From the NCBI GenBank assembly GCA_002162675.1, contig MAAE01000032.1:62001-126000 (forward strand): a stretch of 64,000 nt of DNA. The letters run 5' to 3'. Made by a program: the position numbers and the translations under genes. How positions within the stretch are numbered: the stretch's first letter is position 1; each line of letters starts with the position of its first letter. Shown one piece after another: positions 8,757-18,180 of this stretch. Origin of the DNA: Colwellia sp. 39_35_sub15_T18. Its GTDB lineage: Bacteria; Pseudomonadota; Gammaproteobacteria; Enterobacterales; Alteromonadaceae. Below the pieces are notes generated by a model, which did not search any database, was not told the origin of the DNA, and was given only the letters and a program-made list of their open reading frames with translations.

Positions 8757-10331
8757 CTACCTTGTTTTCGCGTCAATTAAGGCAATACTTTCATCAGCAA
8801 AACCGACACCAGCCTCAGAGTAAAAGTTGAATACTTTATCAACACCATAGGCTTCAAGTTCTGCTCTTTCATCATCATAACGGGCAATGGCAGCTATCTT
8901 TCCTTGGTAGCCTGCAATTTGTAGCTGCTCGGTAATGCTCATGCTATCAATGACATTAGGCAGCGCTAATAAAACGAGTTCAAGTTTTGTTAGGTCAATT
9001 CGCTCCCAAAAAAAGGCATCTTCTGCATCGCCATAACAAGCTTGAATTCCTTGCTGTTTAAGCCAAAACACTTTTTCTTGCTCTGCATCTAAGCCCCAGG
9101 CTAATTTACTGCTGTGCTCTGAAATAGCGCGATAGGCACCCATACCAACCCGGCCCATCCCAATAATAACGATAGGAGCATTAGTCGGTTGAGAAAAAAC
9201 ATCTTCAACTAAAATTTCATCACGTTCGAAGCGTTGAAACACATATTTATAGTGGCTAAAAAAGCTATGAGCAAAACGATATAGAACATTAGTAATAACA
9301 AATGAAATAGCAACCGCAAGCGCTAAAATAACTAACCAGTCATTGCTCAACCAATCACTACTAACACTAATGGCAGCAACAATGAGTCCAAACTCACTAA
9401 AATTGCTTAATGCCAAAGCGCTCAAATAAGCGGTTCTACACCTTATTTTCATTAAGCTTAATAAGCCAAAAAACAACACAAACTTAATAGGAATCAACAA
9501 TACTAACAGCATCGCTAGGTTTAGCATTTCAAAGGTTGGAATAGCACTAAAACCTATAGATAAAAAGAAACCAATAAGAAATAAATCTTTAAAGCTCATT
9601 AATGACTTGTTTATTTCTGATGCTTTAGGGTGAGAAGATAAAAACATACCTATAAGTAATGCGCCTAAATCGCCCTTGATATTAACTAACTCAAATAGCT
9701 CATAACTGCCTAAAGCAATAAAGAATCCCATTAAAGGAATTAACTCACCATGACCAACATGGTCAACTATTTTATTAATAACGGGGCGAATCATAAATAA
9801 AGCTAATAAACCGAATGCCCATAGCGATGGTGATTTTCCGGTAGCAAATACTAAAAAAGCAACCGCAACAATATCTTGTATTACTAATATACCAACGGCA
9901 ATTTTGCCATGACGGGTGCGCATTTCACCATTTTCTTCAAGCAATTTAATTACGCATACTGTGCTGCTGAAACTTAACGCAAAGGCAATAAGCATGGCGG
10001 TAGTAAAGTCTAAATCAACAAAATAGTTAATGGTCAGAAAAGCAAACAATTTAGTCATACTGATAGTGGCAACTAGCCAAAGTACAGTGTGTAATGAACT
10101 CGTTAACCAAACTTCATTTTTAAATAGGCTTTTTACGTTGAGCTTTAACCCTATGGTAAACAACATCAGGGTTATGCCTAAGTGACTTAAAATAGTCAGG
10201 CTATCATCTGCTTGATAGCCTAAAAAGTTCAAAGCAAAACCGGCCACTAAAAAACCAATTGATGGCGGAAGATTGATTGTTTTAGCAGCTAATCCACAAA
10301 TAAAGGCAAAGAAGATCCAAATAAAGTCCAT
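8757..10331 (-). CDS. CPA2-family monovalent cation:proton antiporter with RCK domain
   Basis: 524 residues. About 12 membrane segments of the Na+/H+ exchanger (KefB/KefC/YbaL) fold span residues 1-375. They include the family start FAFICGLAAKTINLPPSIGFLVAG and LSFSSTVCVIKLLEENGE. They are followed by a cytoplasmic TrkA-N/RCK nucleotide-binding domain with VIIGMGRVGMGAY (about 390-402). Such proteins exchange K+ or Na+ for H+ and are gated through the RCK domain. The C-terminus ends after the TrkA-N fold, so there is no TrkA-C domain. It lies 17 bp downstream of tesA on the same strand. The exact ion is not readable from sequence. Confidence 0.88.
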   Translation of the reverse strand: MDFIWIFFAFICGLAAKTINLPPSIGFLVAGFALNFLGYQADDSLTILSHLGITLMLFTIGLKLNVKSLFKNEVWLTSSLHTVLWLVATISMTKLFAFLTINYFVDLDFTTAMLIAFALSFSSTVCVIKLLEENGEMRTRHGKIAVGILVIQDIVAVAFLVFATGKSPSLWAFGLLALFMIRPVINKIVDHVGHGELIPLMGFFIALGSYELFELVNIKGDLGALLIGMFLSSHPKASEINKSLMSFKDLFLIGFFLSIGFSAIPTFEMLNLAMLLVLLIPIKFVLFFGLLSLMKIRCRTAYLSALALSNFSEFGLIVAAISVSSDWLSNDWLVILALAVAISFVITNVLYRFAHSFFSHYKYVFQRFERDEILVEDVFSQPTNAPIVIIGMGRVGMGAYRAISEHSSKLAWGLDAEQEKVFWLKQQGIQACYGDAEDAFFWERIDLTKLELVLLALPNVIDSMSITEQLQIAGYQGKIAAIARYDDERAELEAYGVDKVFNFYSEAGVGFADESIALIDAKTR

Positions 10332-10348
10332 AGGTTGTTGATGTTCCT

Positions 10349-11014
10349 TTAATGCGAGTCGGTTTGAGCCAAAGGCGGGGTAATAATGTCAGCTAACGTT
10401 TGCGCCATAAACTCTACTATTAAAGGTTGCGCGGCTAAATTAGGATGAATACCATCTGTTTGCATCAACTCGGGTTTAATGGCGATTGTTTCCATGAAAA
10501 AGGGTAATAATGGAATGTCGTGCAGCTTAGCAGCCTCAACAAAAGTTTGATTAAAGAGCTGATTATAACGATCACCATAATTAGGGGGGATTTTTATCGA
10601 CATTAATAATACTTTGATATTTTTCTGCTGTGCCAAGGTGATTATTTGTAACAAGTTGTTTTTAATAAGCTTGGGGGGAAAGCCTCTTAAGCCATCATTA
10701 CCTCCTAATTCAATCAACAAATAGTCAATGTTTTGCTTAGCTAAAATCTTAGGTAAGCGAGCTAGCGCACCGCCTGTGGTCTCACCACTAATGCTGGCAT
10801 TGACTAATGTGTAGGGGGCGTTTTGTTGGCGTAATGTTTGGTTTAATTGGTAAACCCAACCTTGATTTTCTTTTAAACCAAAGCTTGCGCTTAGGCTATC
10901 ACCTAGTATTAAAATAGAGCTTGGTTGATTTTGTACACTGTAACTTGGTTTTGAGTAAAACAAACTAACCGTAACTAATAGTAGCAACACACTTAAAAAA
11001 GTATTTTTAATCAT
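10349..11014 (-). CDS. tesA: Periplasmic acyl-CoA thioesterase I / lysophospholipase
   Basis: 221 residues with a Sec signal peptide (hydrophobic [19 protein letters not shown]). The SGNH/GDSL hydrolase motifs are complete: GDSLSASFG with the nucleophile serine, the oxyanion glycine after SGETTGG, GGND and DGIHPN with the catalytic Asp and His. TesA hydrolyses acyl esters and thioesters in the periplasm. It is divergent from ybbA-ybbP, as in E. coli, but here the two start codons overlap: its ATG is read from CAT at 11012-11014, while the ybbA ATG is 11013-11015. Promoters for each gene must therefore lie inside the other. Confidence 0.92.
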   Translation of the reverse strand: MIKNTFLSVLLLLVTVSLFYSKPSYSVQNQPSSILILGDSLSASFGLKENQGWVYQLNQTLRQQNAPYTLVNASISGETTGGALARLPKILAKQNIDYLLIELGGNDGLRGFPPKLIKNNLLQIITLAQQKNIKVLLMSIKIPPNYGDRYNQLFNQTFVEAAKLHDIPLLPFFMETIAIKPELMQTDGIHPNLAAQPLIVEFMAQTLADIITPPLAQTDSH

Positions 11015-11768
11015 GACATCTAATTCCGAAATTATTCTTAAAACTCAATCGATTACTAAATCGGTTTCCTTAGAAAATAAGCAGCTGCATTTACTACAAG
11101 GTATCGATTTAACAGTATATAAAGGTGAAACTGTCGCCATTGTTGGTTCGTCAGGCTCAGGAAAAACAACACTACTATCACTTTTGGCGGGTTTAGATTT
11201 ACCTTCTCAAGGTGAAGTTTATCTCAAAAACAAGCCTTTACACCAGCTAAATGAAGAAGATCGTAGCCAAGTAAGAGCAGATCATGTTGGTTTTATCTTT
11301 CAACAGTTTCTATTAGTGAATAGTTTAACCGCGTTAGAGAATGTAATGTTGCCGGCAGAGCTTGCCAATAATGGCAATGCCAAACAAGAGGCGCAAGCGT
11401 TATTAGCGCAAGTGGGCTTGAGTGATCGAGGCAGTCATTTTCCGTCACAATTATCAGGTGGCGAGCAACAGCGTGTTGCCATTGCCCGTGCCTTTATTAC
11501 CAAACCCGATATTTTATTTGCCGATGAACCGACAGGCAATTTAGATAAAAAAACATCGAACCATATTGCAGATTTGCTGTTTGATTTAAATAAACACTAT
11601 GACACCACGTTAGTGCTAGTGACACACGACTTATTATTAGCTAAGCGCTGTCAACGTAGTGTGGAAATGAAAGATGGACACCTTGTCGATCAGTCCATCG
11701 TGCAAAAGCCGCTCGCTGAACAAAATCAAGAACCTCATCAACCCATCATTAACCCGGCCAACGCATGA
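11013..11768 (+). CDS. ybbA: ABC transporter ATP-binding protein YbbA
   Basis: 251-residue ATPase of the LolD/MacB-type subfamily, with Walker A (GSSGSGKTT), Q-loop (FIFQQFLLV), signature (LSGGEQQ) and Walker B ([12 protein letters not shown]). It pairs with the large FtsX-like permease that follows; the two reading frames overlap by four bases. The E. coli pair ybbA-ybbP also sits divergent to tesA. The transported substrate is unknown. Translation begins at the ATG at 11013, which has no visible Shine-Dalgarno and overlaps the tesA start codon on the other strand. Confidence 0.92.
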   Translation: MTSNSEIILKTQSITKSVSLENKQLHLLQGIDLTVYKGETVAIVGSSGSGKTTLLSLLAGLDLPSQGEVYLKNKPLHQLNEEDRSQVRADHVGFIFQQFLLVNSLTALENVMLPAELANNGNAKQEAQALLAQVGLSDRGSHFPSQLSGGEQQRVAIARAFITKPDILFADEPTGNLDKKTSNHIADLLFDLNKHYDTTLVLVTHDLLLAKRCQRSVEMKDGHLVDQSIVQKPLAEQNQEPHQPIINPANA

Positions 11769-14422
11769 GTATTTTAACGGCCAACTGGGCGAAACAGTCA
11801 TTTAGGTTATTCTTACATGAATTAAAACGTGGCGAATTAACTATTATTATTTTGGCTATTGTTTTAGGGGTTGCCAGTGTTTTTTCATTAGCGGGCTTTT
11901 CTGGACAAATTAAACAAGCCTTGATTAATGAAAGTACCAGCTTTATCGCCGCTGATCGTATTTTACAAAGTAGTCGTCCTTTAGTTGAGACAGAAATTGA
12001 TAGCGAAGTAGACTTAGAAAATGATTCAACGGCTGATTCGAAAGTCGACCACCTTAATCGCATAGCGATAGACGAACAAAGCCAGCAATTAAATATTGTA
12101 CAAGCAGAGCAAGTGTTAATGTCATCAATGGTGTTTGCAGGTGATAATATGCAATTGGTTGAACTGGTCGCTGTATCTAAGAATTACCCTTTACGTGGTG
12201 AGTTGTTGATCAGTGAAAGTGTTAATGACAGTGATGAAAAAATTGCTCATGCACCCGTGCAGGGTACCGTATTTGTTGAAGAAAAGTTTTTATCTTTACT
12301 GGGTGCTTCTGTAGGCGATGACATTGAAATAGGCAATGCTCAATTGGTTATTGCTGGGATTGCCAAGCAAATACCCGACGCTTCTTTTAGTGTTTTTACC
12401 TCAGGGGTAAAAGTTATCGTTAATATTGCCGACTTAAAAGCAACAAATCTTATTCAGCCTGGTAGTCGTGTTACCTATAAATATTTATTTGCCGGTAATA
12501 GTCATGATATTGATGCGCTAGATGATTGGGTTAAACCTAAAATCAATGACGCCCAACGCTGGTATGATATTCAATCTAAACAATCGCCGTTGGCAAATGC
12601 CTTAAACAGAGCAGAAAAATACCTATCCTTAGCCAGTTTGCTTGGTATTATTTTAGCTGCTGTCGCGGTTGCTGTTGCCAGTAGACGTTATGGTCAAAAA
12701 CATCAAAGCAGTGTTGCTGTGTATAAGGCAATGGGGGCATCGTTATCGCATATTAGAAAATTATATGCTTTGCATTGGGCTAGTTTAAGCCTGTTTAGCA
12801 TAATGGTGGGCTTGGTGTTTGGATACATGCTTGCTCAGCTGGGTCTTTATGTCATCAAAGATTACTTGCCGATACAGGCAATTCAACCAGGAAGCAATAG
12901 CTCAACCTTGGTTATTTTTTCATTAAAGCTTGTGCCTTTAGGTTTTTACCCGTTCATTATGGCTGTGCTAACCGGCTTAGTGTGTGCAGTCGCATTCTCC
13001 TTAGTACCATTAAAACAGCTAATAGCCACATCGCCGTTAGCGGCATTAAGAGATGAAAAGCTGCGTGATGACAAGCAACCTTTACTTGCCCGCATAGGGC
13101 AAGTGTTGCCGCCTATTATCGCACTATTCTTTTTATTACTGCTGTTTAGCCGAAGTTTAGTACTAAGTGTTAGTCTATTGTTAGCGGGTATTTTAGTGTC
13201 AGCTTTACTCTTAATTGTTGGCCGAATGTTAATGAGTATTAGCCGTGCTGTTGGCACTAAATCTGGCGCAGCTTGGCATTTAGCCATGGCCAATTTAAAA
13301 CGCCGGGCTGCGGCTAACAGCGTGCAATTAGTCAGTTTTACCATCGCTATTAAGTTATTGCTGCTGATTGTCGTCATTAAAAGCGCTCTATTATCTGAAT
13401 GGCAAGCGCAGTTACCCGATAAAGCACCTAATCTTTTTCTCGTCAATATTGCCAATGAACAAGCCAAAGACGTTGAAGACTTTATTGGGCAGAATGACAT
13501 TGTTGCCAGTGATCTTTATGCGGTAATACGAGGCCGATTAACCGCAATTAATAAAGATGAAGTTGCTAAGCAAGTAAGTAAAGAACAAGTTGATGGCAAT
13601 GATAATGGTCGTCAAGGAGTAGGGCGTGAGCTTAATTTAACTTGGCGAGCTCAATTGCCTAAAGAAAATATTATTGCTCAAGGTAGTTGGTGGCATGCCG
13701 ACTCAACGACCCCTGAAGTTTCTATTGAAGAAAGTTTAGCCGAACGTTTACAGATAAAATTAGGTGATATGCTAACGTTTCAACTAGGTAGTGACACTAT
13801 TCAGGTGCCAGTAACGTCTATTCGCACTGTTAATTGGCAATCAATGCAACCAAATTTTTATATGATCTTTAGTCCACAGGTATTAGCTGATTTCCCAGCA
13901 AGTTTTATTGCCTCACTTTATGTACCGCAGGATAAAAAACGCTTAATGCAGCAATTTCTTGCTAATTATCCAACCATAAGTTTGATTGATATTGACGCCC
14001 TAATTGAGCAATTACGCAAAGTTATTGAGCAAGTATCAAAAGCGGTCGAGTTTATTCTAGTGTTAGTGGTACTCGCTGGCTGTTTAGTGTTGGTGGCTCA
14101 GGTGCAAGCGAGTATGGAAGAGCGAGAAAGAGAAATTGCTATATTGCGTACTATTGGGGCAAAGGGAACTTTGTTAAGAAATAGCGTTTTATTCGAGTTT
14201 ATTGCTTTAGGTGCGATTGCCGGGTTGATGGCTAGCATGGCTATGGAGCTCACCGTTTATTTACTGCAAACAAACCTGTTTAACATGCAAACAAGCTTTC
14301 ATTTTGAGTTTTGGTTGTTGGGCATTGTCGCGGGCGCAGGTTTTGTTGGTCTGGTTGGGCTACTGTCATGTTGGCGATTAATTAATTTACCTAGTGTGAC
14401 TTTAATTCGCCGTACCATGTAG
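11765..14422 (+). CDS. ybbP: FtsX-like ABC transporter permease YbbP
   Basis: 885 residues, a size typical of YbbP, which is a double FtsX-type permease. Membrane segments appear near the N-terminus (about 22-45), in two clusters in the middle (about 285-400 and 440-500) and at the C-terminus (about 765-875). Large periplasmic MacB-like domains lie between. EEREREIAILRTIGAKG near the C-terminus is the cytoplasmic coupling segment seen in this superfamily. A serine/aspartate-rich stretch (about 75-98) in the first periplasmic domain looks lineage-specific. Its start overlaps the ybbA stop region by four bases, indicating translational coupling. Confidence 0.9.
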   Translation: MSILTANWAKQSFRLFLHELKRGELTIIILAIVLGVASVFSLAGFSGQIKQALINESTSFIAADRILQSSRPLVETEIDSEVDLENDSTADSKVDHLNRIAIDEQSQQLNIVQAEQVLMSSMVFAGDNMQLVELVAVSKNYPLRGELLISESVNDSDEKIAHAPVQGTVFVEEKFLSLLGASVGDDIEIGNAQLVIAGIAKQIPDASFSVFTSGVKVIVNIADLKATNLIQPGSRVTYKYLFAGNSHDIDALDDWVKPKINDAQRWYDIQSKQSPLANALNRAEKYLSLASLLGIILAAVAVAVASRRYGQKHQSSVAVYKAMGASLSHIRKLYALHWASLSLFSIMVGLVFGYMLAQLGLYVIKDYLPIQAIQPGSNSSTLVIFSLKLVPLGFYPFIMAVLTGLVCAVAFSLVPLKQLIATSPLAALRDEKLRDDKQPLLARIGQVLPPIIALFFLLLLFSRSLVLSVSLLLAGILVSALLLIVGRMLMSISRAVGTKSGAAWHLAMANLKRRAAANSVQLVSFTIAIKLLLLIVVIKSALLSEWQAQLPDKAPNLFLVNIANEQAKDVEDFIGQNDIVASDLYAVIRGRLTAINKDEVAKQVSKEQVDGNDNGRQGVGRELNLTWRAQLPKENIIAQGSWWHADSTTPEVSIEESLAERLQIKLGDMLTFQLGSDTIQVPVTSIRTVNWQSMQPNFYMIFSPQVLADFPASFIASLYVPQDKKRLMQQFLANYPTISLIDIDALIEQLRKVIEQVSKAVEFILVLVVLAGCLVLVAQVQASMEEREREIAILRTIGAKGTLLRNSVLFEFIALGAIAGLMASMAMELTVYLLQTNLFNMQTSFHFEFWLLGIVAGAGFVGLVGLLSCWRLINLPSVTLIRRTM

Positions 14423-14517
14423 CTATACCGTGTATTAATGATAATTTTTCAGGTATATTAGCCATCATTATTTAAAGTATAAAAACAATAACTTTAACGA
14501 CAAAGGATTAATTATTT

Positions 14518-15588
14518 ATGGGCGCTTTAGCTAAAAGCACGAGTGTAGTAAAGGTGTTTGTCACTATTGCGGCAATCTTTATTATTTTCGCAGGAGTTAA
14601 AACAGCAGCCAATATTTTAGTGCCATTTTTATTATCATTATTTATTGCCATTATTTGTAATCCTCTCGTCGCTAAAGCCAGTGAATATAAAGTGCCTAAA
14701 GCGATATCAGTGCTGTTAGTGATTGGCATTTTTGTCACCGTGGCTCTTTCACTTGCGGGTTTGGTGGGGCAATCATTAAACGAATTATCGCAGCTTATTC
14801 CGCAATATAGATTGCAGCTTAAAGAACAGTTTGTTTGGCTGACGGCTTTTTTAGCGCGTTATAACGTACAAATATCTTCAGCAATTTTACTAGAATATTT
14901 TGATCCTGCCGTCGCTATGGGTATGGCCGCCAATATGCTTAGCGGTTTTGGCTCTGTGATGGCTAATCTATTTTTAATCATACTTACCGTGATTTTCATG
15001 TTATTTGAAGCACCCTCTTTTCCCATTAAACTGCATTTTGCGCTTGATGATCCTGAAATGCGCTTGAAACAAATAGAGCGTTTTCTCGCTTCGGTAAACA
15101 ATTATATAGCCATTAAAACCATGGTCAGTATTGCGACAGGTATTATTGTTGCAACCATGCTTTGGGCGTTTGGCTTAGACTTTTTCTTATTATGGGGCGT
15201 ATTAGCTTTTTTACTCAATTATATCCCCAATATTGGTTCAATAATTGCCGCTGTCCCCGCGGTTATCTTAGCGGTTTTGCAGTTGGGTTTAGGTGAAGCG
15301 GGTGCTATTGGCATGGGCTATATGCTTATTAATATGACTATGGGTAATATTATTGAGCCTAGGTATTTAGGCAAAGGTTTAGGTTTATCAACCTTGGTAG
15401 TGTTTTTATCATTGATTTTTTGGGGCTGGTTGCTTGGTACAGTAGGCATGTTGCTAAGTGTACCATTGACCATGATAGTAAAAATTGCCTTTGAAAACTC
15501 CCCAGAAGGGCGTTGGTTAGCCATTTTACTCAGTGATGAGGCTTCAGTTGAGCAAGAGGCAGAGCAAGCTCAATCAGTTAAGTCATAA
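14518..15588 (+). CDS. AI-2E family transporter (TqsA/PerM-like permease)
   Basis: 356 residues with seven to eight membrane segments. It has the family features: an N-terminal helix pair with LVPFLLSLFIAI, LNYIPNIGSIIAAVPAVILA, IEPRYLGKGLGLSTLVVFLSLIF and WGWLLGTVGMLLSVPLTMI. Members include E. coli TqsA, implicated in AI-2 export, and others with Na+/H+ antiport activity, so the substrate here cannot be named. It starts at ATG 14518, 95 bp after ybbP, and is probably a separate unit. The C-terminal tail is rich in Glu and Gln. Confidence 0.87.
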   Translation: MGALAKSTSVVKVFVTIAAIFIIFAGVKTAANILVPFLLSLFIAIICNPLVAKASEYKVPKAISVLLVIGIFVTVALSLAGLVGQSLNELSQLIPQYRLQLKEQFVWLTAFLARYNVQISSAILLEYFDPAVAMGMAANMLSGFGSVMANLFLIILTVIFMLFEAPSFPIKLHFALDDPEMRLKQIERFLASVNNYIAIKTMVSIATGIIVATMLWAFGLDFFLLWGVLAFLLNYIPNIGSIIAAVPAVILAVLQLGLGEAGAIGMGYMLINMTMGNIIEPRYLGKGLGLSTLVVFLSLIFWGWLLGTVGMLLSVPLTMIVKIAFENSPEGRWLAILLSDEASVEQEAEQAQSVKS

Positions 15589-15701
15589 TTGTTTTGTAGT
15601 TATTTTGTAATGTAGCCTATAAAAAATGTAGATGTTGTTCAAAACACTACTATCCTAAATTAATCTTTGTCCAAACAAGCTTGTTCTTGTTTAAATAGAT
15701 A

Positions 15702-16106
15702 TTAATTAACTTGGCTCAATTCTTTTATGCGTAATTGACTAAGTTGAATATAACACTTTTTATAGGCGACATTGGCGCCTTTTTCCGGCGAGACCATCAA
15801 GTATCGCCATCGACAATCATTATCTCTAAAAGTAATAAAATTACTTTGCGAGCGTTTAAACATCTTTAGTGCCGAGTAACGTCCGGTAATCAACGCTTTT
15901 TCTTCAAGATTGAAAACATGATTGTTTACCCACGTTTGTAATTCTCGGTCAATGGCCTTTGTTACACCATCTAAACAACTAGACGCTTCATTCATGGTTA
16001 AATCAGCTTGTTGACACTCGACTAGTGTTTTTGCAGCATAAGCTGGGGAAGTTAATAAAAATTGAGCCGTTACCATCAGTACGAGTGTGGTTATTTTTTT
16101 TATCAT
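15702..16106 (-). CDS. Secreted LprI-like (DUF1311) protein
   Basis: 134 residues with a clear signal peptide ending in AYA-A. The mature part has the cysteine pattern and NxCLD... layout of the lysozyme-inhibitor LprI-like DUF1311 family: CQQADLTMNEASSC, a central helical segment, then NDCRW and KKC. Four cysteines in the mature region suggest two disulfides. The function of most members is unproven; lysozyme inhibition is known only for a few. It stands alone on the minus strand, facing the AI-2E transporter gene convergently. Confidence 0.72.
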   Translation of the reverse strand: MIKKITTLVLMVTAQFLLTSPAYAAKTLVECQQADLTMNEASSCLDGVTKAIDRELQTWVNNHVFNLEEKALITGRYSALKMFKRSQSNFITFRDNDCRWRYLMVSPEKGANVAYKKCYIQLSQLRIKELSQVN

Positions 16107-16206
16107 ATATTAATTAGATACTTATATAGCTTTTGTCACAAACACAAAATCAGCAGTTACAAAAGCTTAGTTGAAAATTATAGTTATTTAAAAAAGTTTA
16201 AAAAAG

Positions 16207-16509
16207 TTAAGCGGGTAATACTTTTTTATAAGGCTTAACCGTTACTTTTTTGTAAACACCAGCGTCAATGTAAGGGTCAACATCAGCCCATGCTTGTGCT
16301 TGTGCTAACGAGTCAAACTCGGCAATAATTAACGAGCCAGTAAAGCCAGCCTCACCGGGATCATTACTATCAATAGCAGGGCATGGGCCAGCAACCAATA
16401 ATCGTCCTTGTGATTGTAATTCACTTAAACGTGCTAAGTGCTGCTCTCTAACCGATAAACGTTTTGCTAAGCTATTTTCATTGTCTTCGCTGTAAATAAG
16501 GTAAAACAT
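16207..16509 (-). CDS. yciI: YciI family protein
   Basis: 100-residue small cytoplasmic protein of the YCII dimeric ferredoxin-like fold. It begins [13 protein letters not shown], with the family segments [19 protein letters not shown] and [21 protein letters not shown]. The His and Asp conserved in the family (EQHLARL; ADVDPY) are present. Its biochemical role is not established. It lies 44 bp downstream of yciB on the same strand, matching the enterobacterial yciB/yciI neighbourhood. Confidence 0.9.
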   Translation of the reverse strand: MFYLIYSEDNENSLAKRLSVREQHLARLSELQSQGRLLVAGPCPAIDSNDPGEAGFTGSLIIAEFDSLAQAQAWADVDPYIDAGVYKKVTVKPYKKVLPA

Positions 16510-16553
16510 ATTTTCTTCTTTCCTGTTAATTTAAGTAAAGCTTTTGCTTAAAA

Positions 16554-17165
16554 CTATTTTTTATCGTTAGGTGATTCACTCATGACACTTGAGCTAATTT
16601 CTATGCTGTCTTCAAGCGCATCAGCCACTTCTTCATTATCTTGCGGTAGGTATTTATAAAGAGAAAAAATAGAACCAACAGCAAAAACTAAGGTAAGGCC
16701 CGTTAAACCAAAAACTTTAAAGTTTACCCAAGTATCTAATTCAAAATTGAAAGCTACATATAAGTTTAGCGCACCACATAAAGCAAAAAATATTGCCCAT
16801 GCAAGGTTTAATTTAGTCCAAATAGGCTCTGGTAGGGTTAAAGACTCAGATAAAAACTGTTTAATGATATTTTTATTAAAAACGTAATGACTAACAAGCA
16901 AGGCAATAGCAAAAAATTCATTAATAATGGTGACTTTCCATTTGATAAAAGCGTCATCATGGAAAAAAATAGTCAAACCACCAAAAACAGCGATTAAACC
17001 AAAAAATATCCAATTTCGAGTAGGTACTTTTTCTTTTTTAATTAAGTAATACAATATTTGCAGGGCAGATGTGACGATTAACGACCCTGTGGCCCAATAT
17101 AAATCAGCAAATTTATAAAATAATAAGAAGATGATTAAGGGAATATATTCCAAAACAGCGTGCAT
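16554..17165 (-). CDS. yciB: Inner membrane septation-associated protein YciB/IspZ
   Basis: 203 residues with five predicted membrane helices and the family landmarks YIPLIIFLLFYK, near the start, and WTKLNLAWAIFFALCGALNLYVAF. YciB is an inner-membrane protein linked to septation and envelope integrity. E. coli YciB is about 179 residues; here an extra acidic and serine-rich tail (roughly the last 25 residues) follows the last helix. The gene probably heads a yciB-yciI unit reading from the gene-free region 17166-17846. Confidence 0.9.
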   Translation of the reverse strand: MHAVLEYIPLIIFLLFYKFADLYWATGSLIVTSALQILYYLIKKEKVPTRNWIFFGLIAVFGGLTIFFHDDAFIKWKVTIINEFFAIALLVSHYVFNKNIIKQFLSESLTLPEPIWTKLNLAWAIFFALCGALNLYVAFNFELDTWVNFKVFGLTGLTLVFAVGSIFSLYKYLPQDNEEVADALEDSIEISSSVMSESPNDKK

Positions 17166-17846
17166 GTTTTACCTTTTAAATAATGACTGTAACTAGCTTG
17201 GCTCAATTTTAACTAAACTCACTCTATTTTAATAGCTCAAGGCTAACATTTTCCAAGATTATATTAACTTGCTCTTTCAATGATCTCTATCAACTAAGCT
17301 GTCGTTCTCGTGTGTACTTTCATCAAAGGCAAGTTACTTTAGCGTTAAGTTAATGATGCTATGTATGGTTTTTCATCAGTAAAGCGCCATAACGTGGTTT
17401 TACTGTGCTCAAAAATTTTAATGAGCTGTATAGCGATCCATGTTCGCGGTAGAGTCCAAGCTATTCGTCCTGGTTTTTATACCCGTATGGGGGACGCGAT
17501 AATACAAGCAACAGCGTTAATCGCTGCTTTTTAACTCCAACTTATTAAAAACAAATAAAATTTTTATAAATTCTTGCGCTTTGTTATTTCTGTGCTAGCT
17601 CTAATACATGTCATTATTTTTACTTTTTATTTTCTATAACATTATTATATTCATTCTATATCAACAGGTTAGGGTGCTAATGTTTTTTTTTAATTAGTTT
17701 CTTGATTTAGTGAAAATCTGACATATAGTTAAAAACCAAGTGATAAAAATCTTAAAAGTCAGTGTTTTGAGGTTTATCAGTGTGTTGAGGTTTAGTTAAT
17801 GGCGTCAATGTCATTTTTAAAGAACTCTAGCGAATAGGATGGTTGA
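17166..17846. other. Gene-free 680-bp region between yciB and the chemosensory locus
   Basis: No convincing ORF on either strand. It must hold divergent promoters for yciB and for the plus-strand chemosensory locus. I see a small hairpin followed by CTTTTT (CAGCG 17512-17516, CGCTG 17522-17526), possibly the end of a short plus-strand transcript, and an 18-bp-period direct repeat at 17760-17794. The rest is AT-rich without recognisable RNA motifs. Confidence 0.5.
17760..17794 (+). promoter_or_regulatory. Tandem 17-bp direct repeat upstream of the chemosensory locus
   Basis: CAGTGTTTTGAGGTTTA (17760-17776) and CAGTGTGTTGAGGTTTA (17778-17794) differ at one base and have an 18-bp period. They lie 53 bp before the first start codon. 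The spacing is not a whole number of 10.5-bp turns, but tandem sites of this kind often bind a regulator. Function is inferred. Confidence 0.4.
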
Positions 17847-18122
17847 ATGCTTAAGCTCCCCAGTGAACTTACCATTGCTCAGGTTGAAGAGTATCGTGTA
17901 GAAGTACAAGCCATAATTGATGAAAATGAAGTGATTACTATAGATGATAGTAAATTGGCTCGCATCGATACCATTGGCGTGCAGTTTATTTTAGCAGTAG
18001 TCACCTATATTTTAGCCCAAGGTAAAACACTGCAATATCAATCAACATCGACAGTGCTCCAAGAGAGTATTAAGCAATTAGGTATCAACGATGCGATTTT
18101 AATGCAACACCTACCTAACTGA
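17847..18122 (+). CDS. STAS domain protein at the head of the chemosensory locus
   Basis: 91 residues covering a single STAS fold (sulfate transporter / anti-sigma antagonist type). The region that normally carries the phosphorylatable serine reads RIDTIGVQF, so a threonine replaces the usual DSSG serine. Phosphorylation by an HPK-type kinase could still occur but is not assured. It precedes cheY and cheA by short gaps (58 bp to cheY) on the same strand. A second STAS gene with a canonical serine lies at 29290. In other F7-like loci STAS proteins connect the array to partner switching; the role here is inferred. Confidence 0.78.
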   Translation: MLKLPSELTIAQVEEYRVEVQAIIDENEVITIDDSKLARIDTIGVQFILAVVTYILAQGKTLQYQSTSTVLQESIKQLGINDAILMQHLPN

Positions 18123-18180
18123 TATAAAAACACAAATTAAAATTTCAGCAGAACTACTAAGTTAAATATAGGAGCAAACC

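Noticed and set aside
15660-15690. AAACAAG/CTTGTTT hairpin between convergent genes
   Set aside because: Short, AT-rich stem without a T-tract; not distinguishable from chance.
17440-17535. Possible riboswitch or small RNA upstream of the Che locus
   Set aside because: Only a 5-bp hairpin with a short T-run; no known riboswitch core could be recognised.
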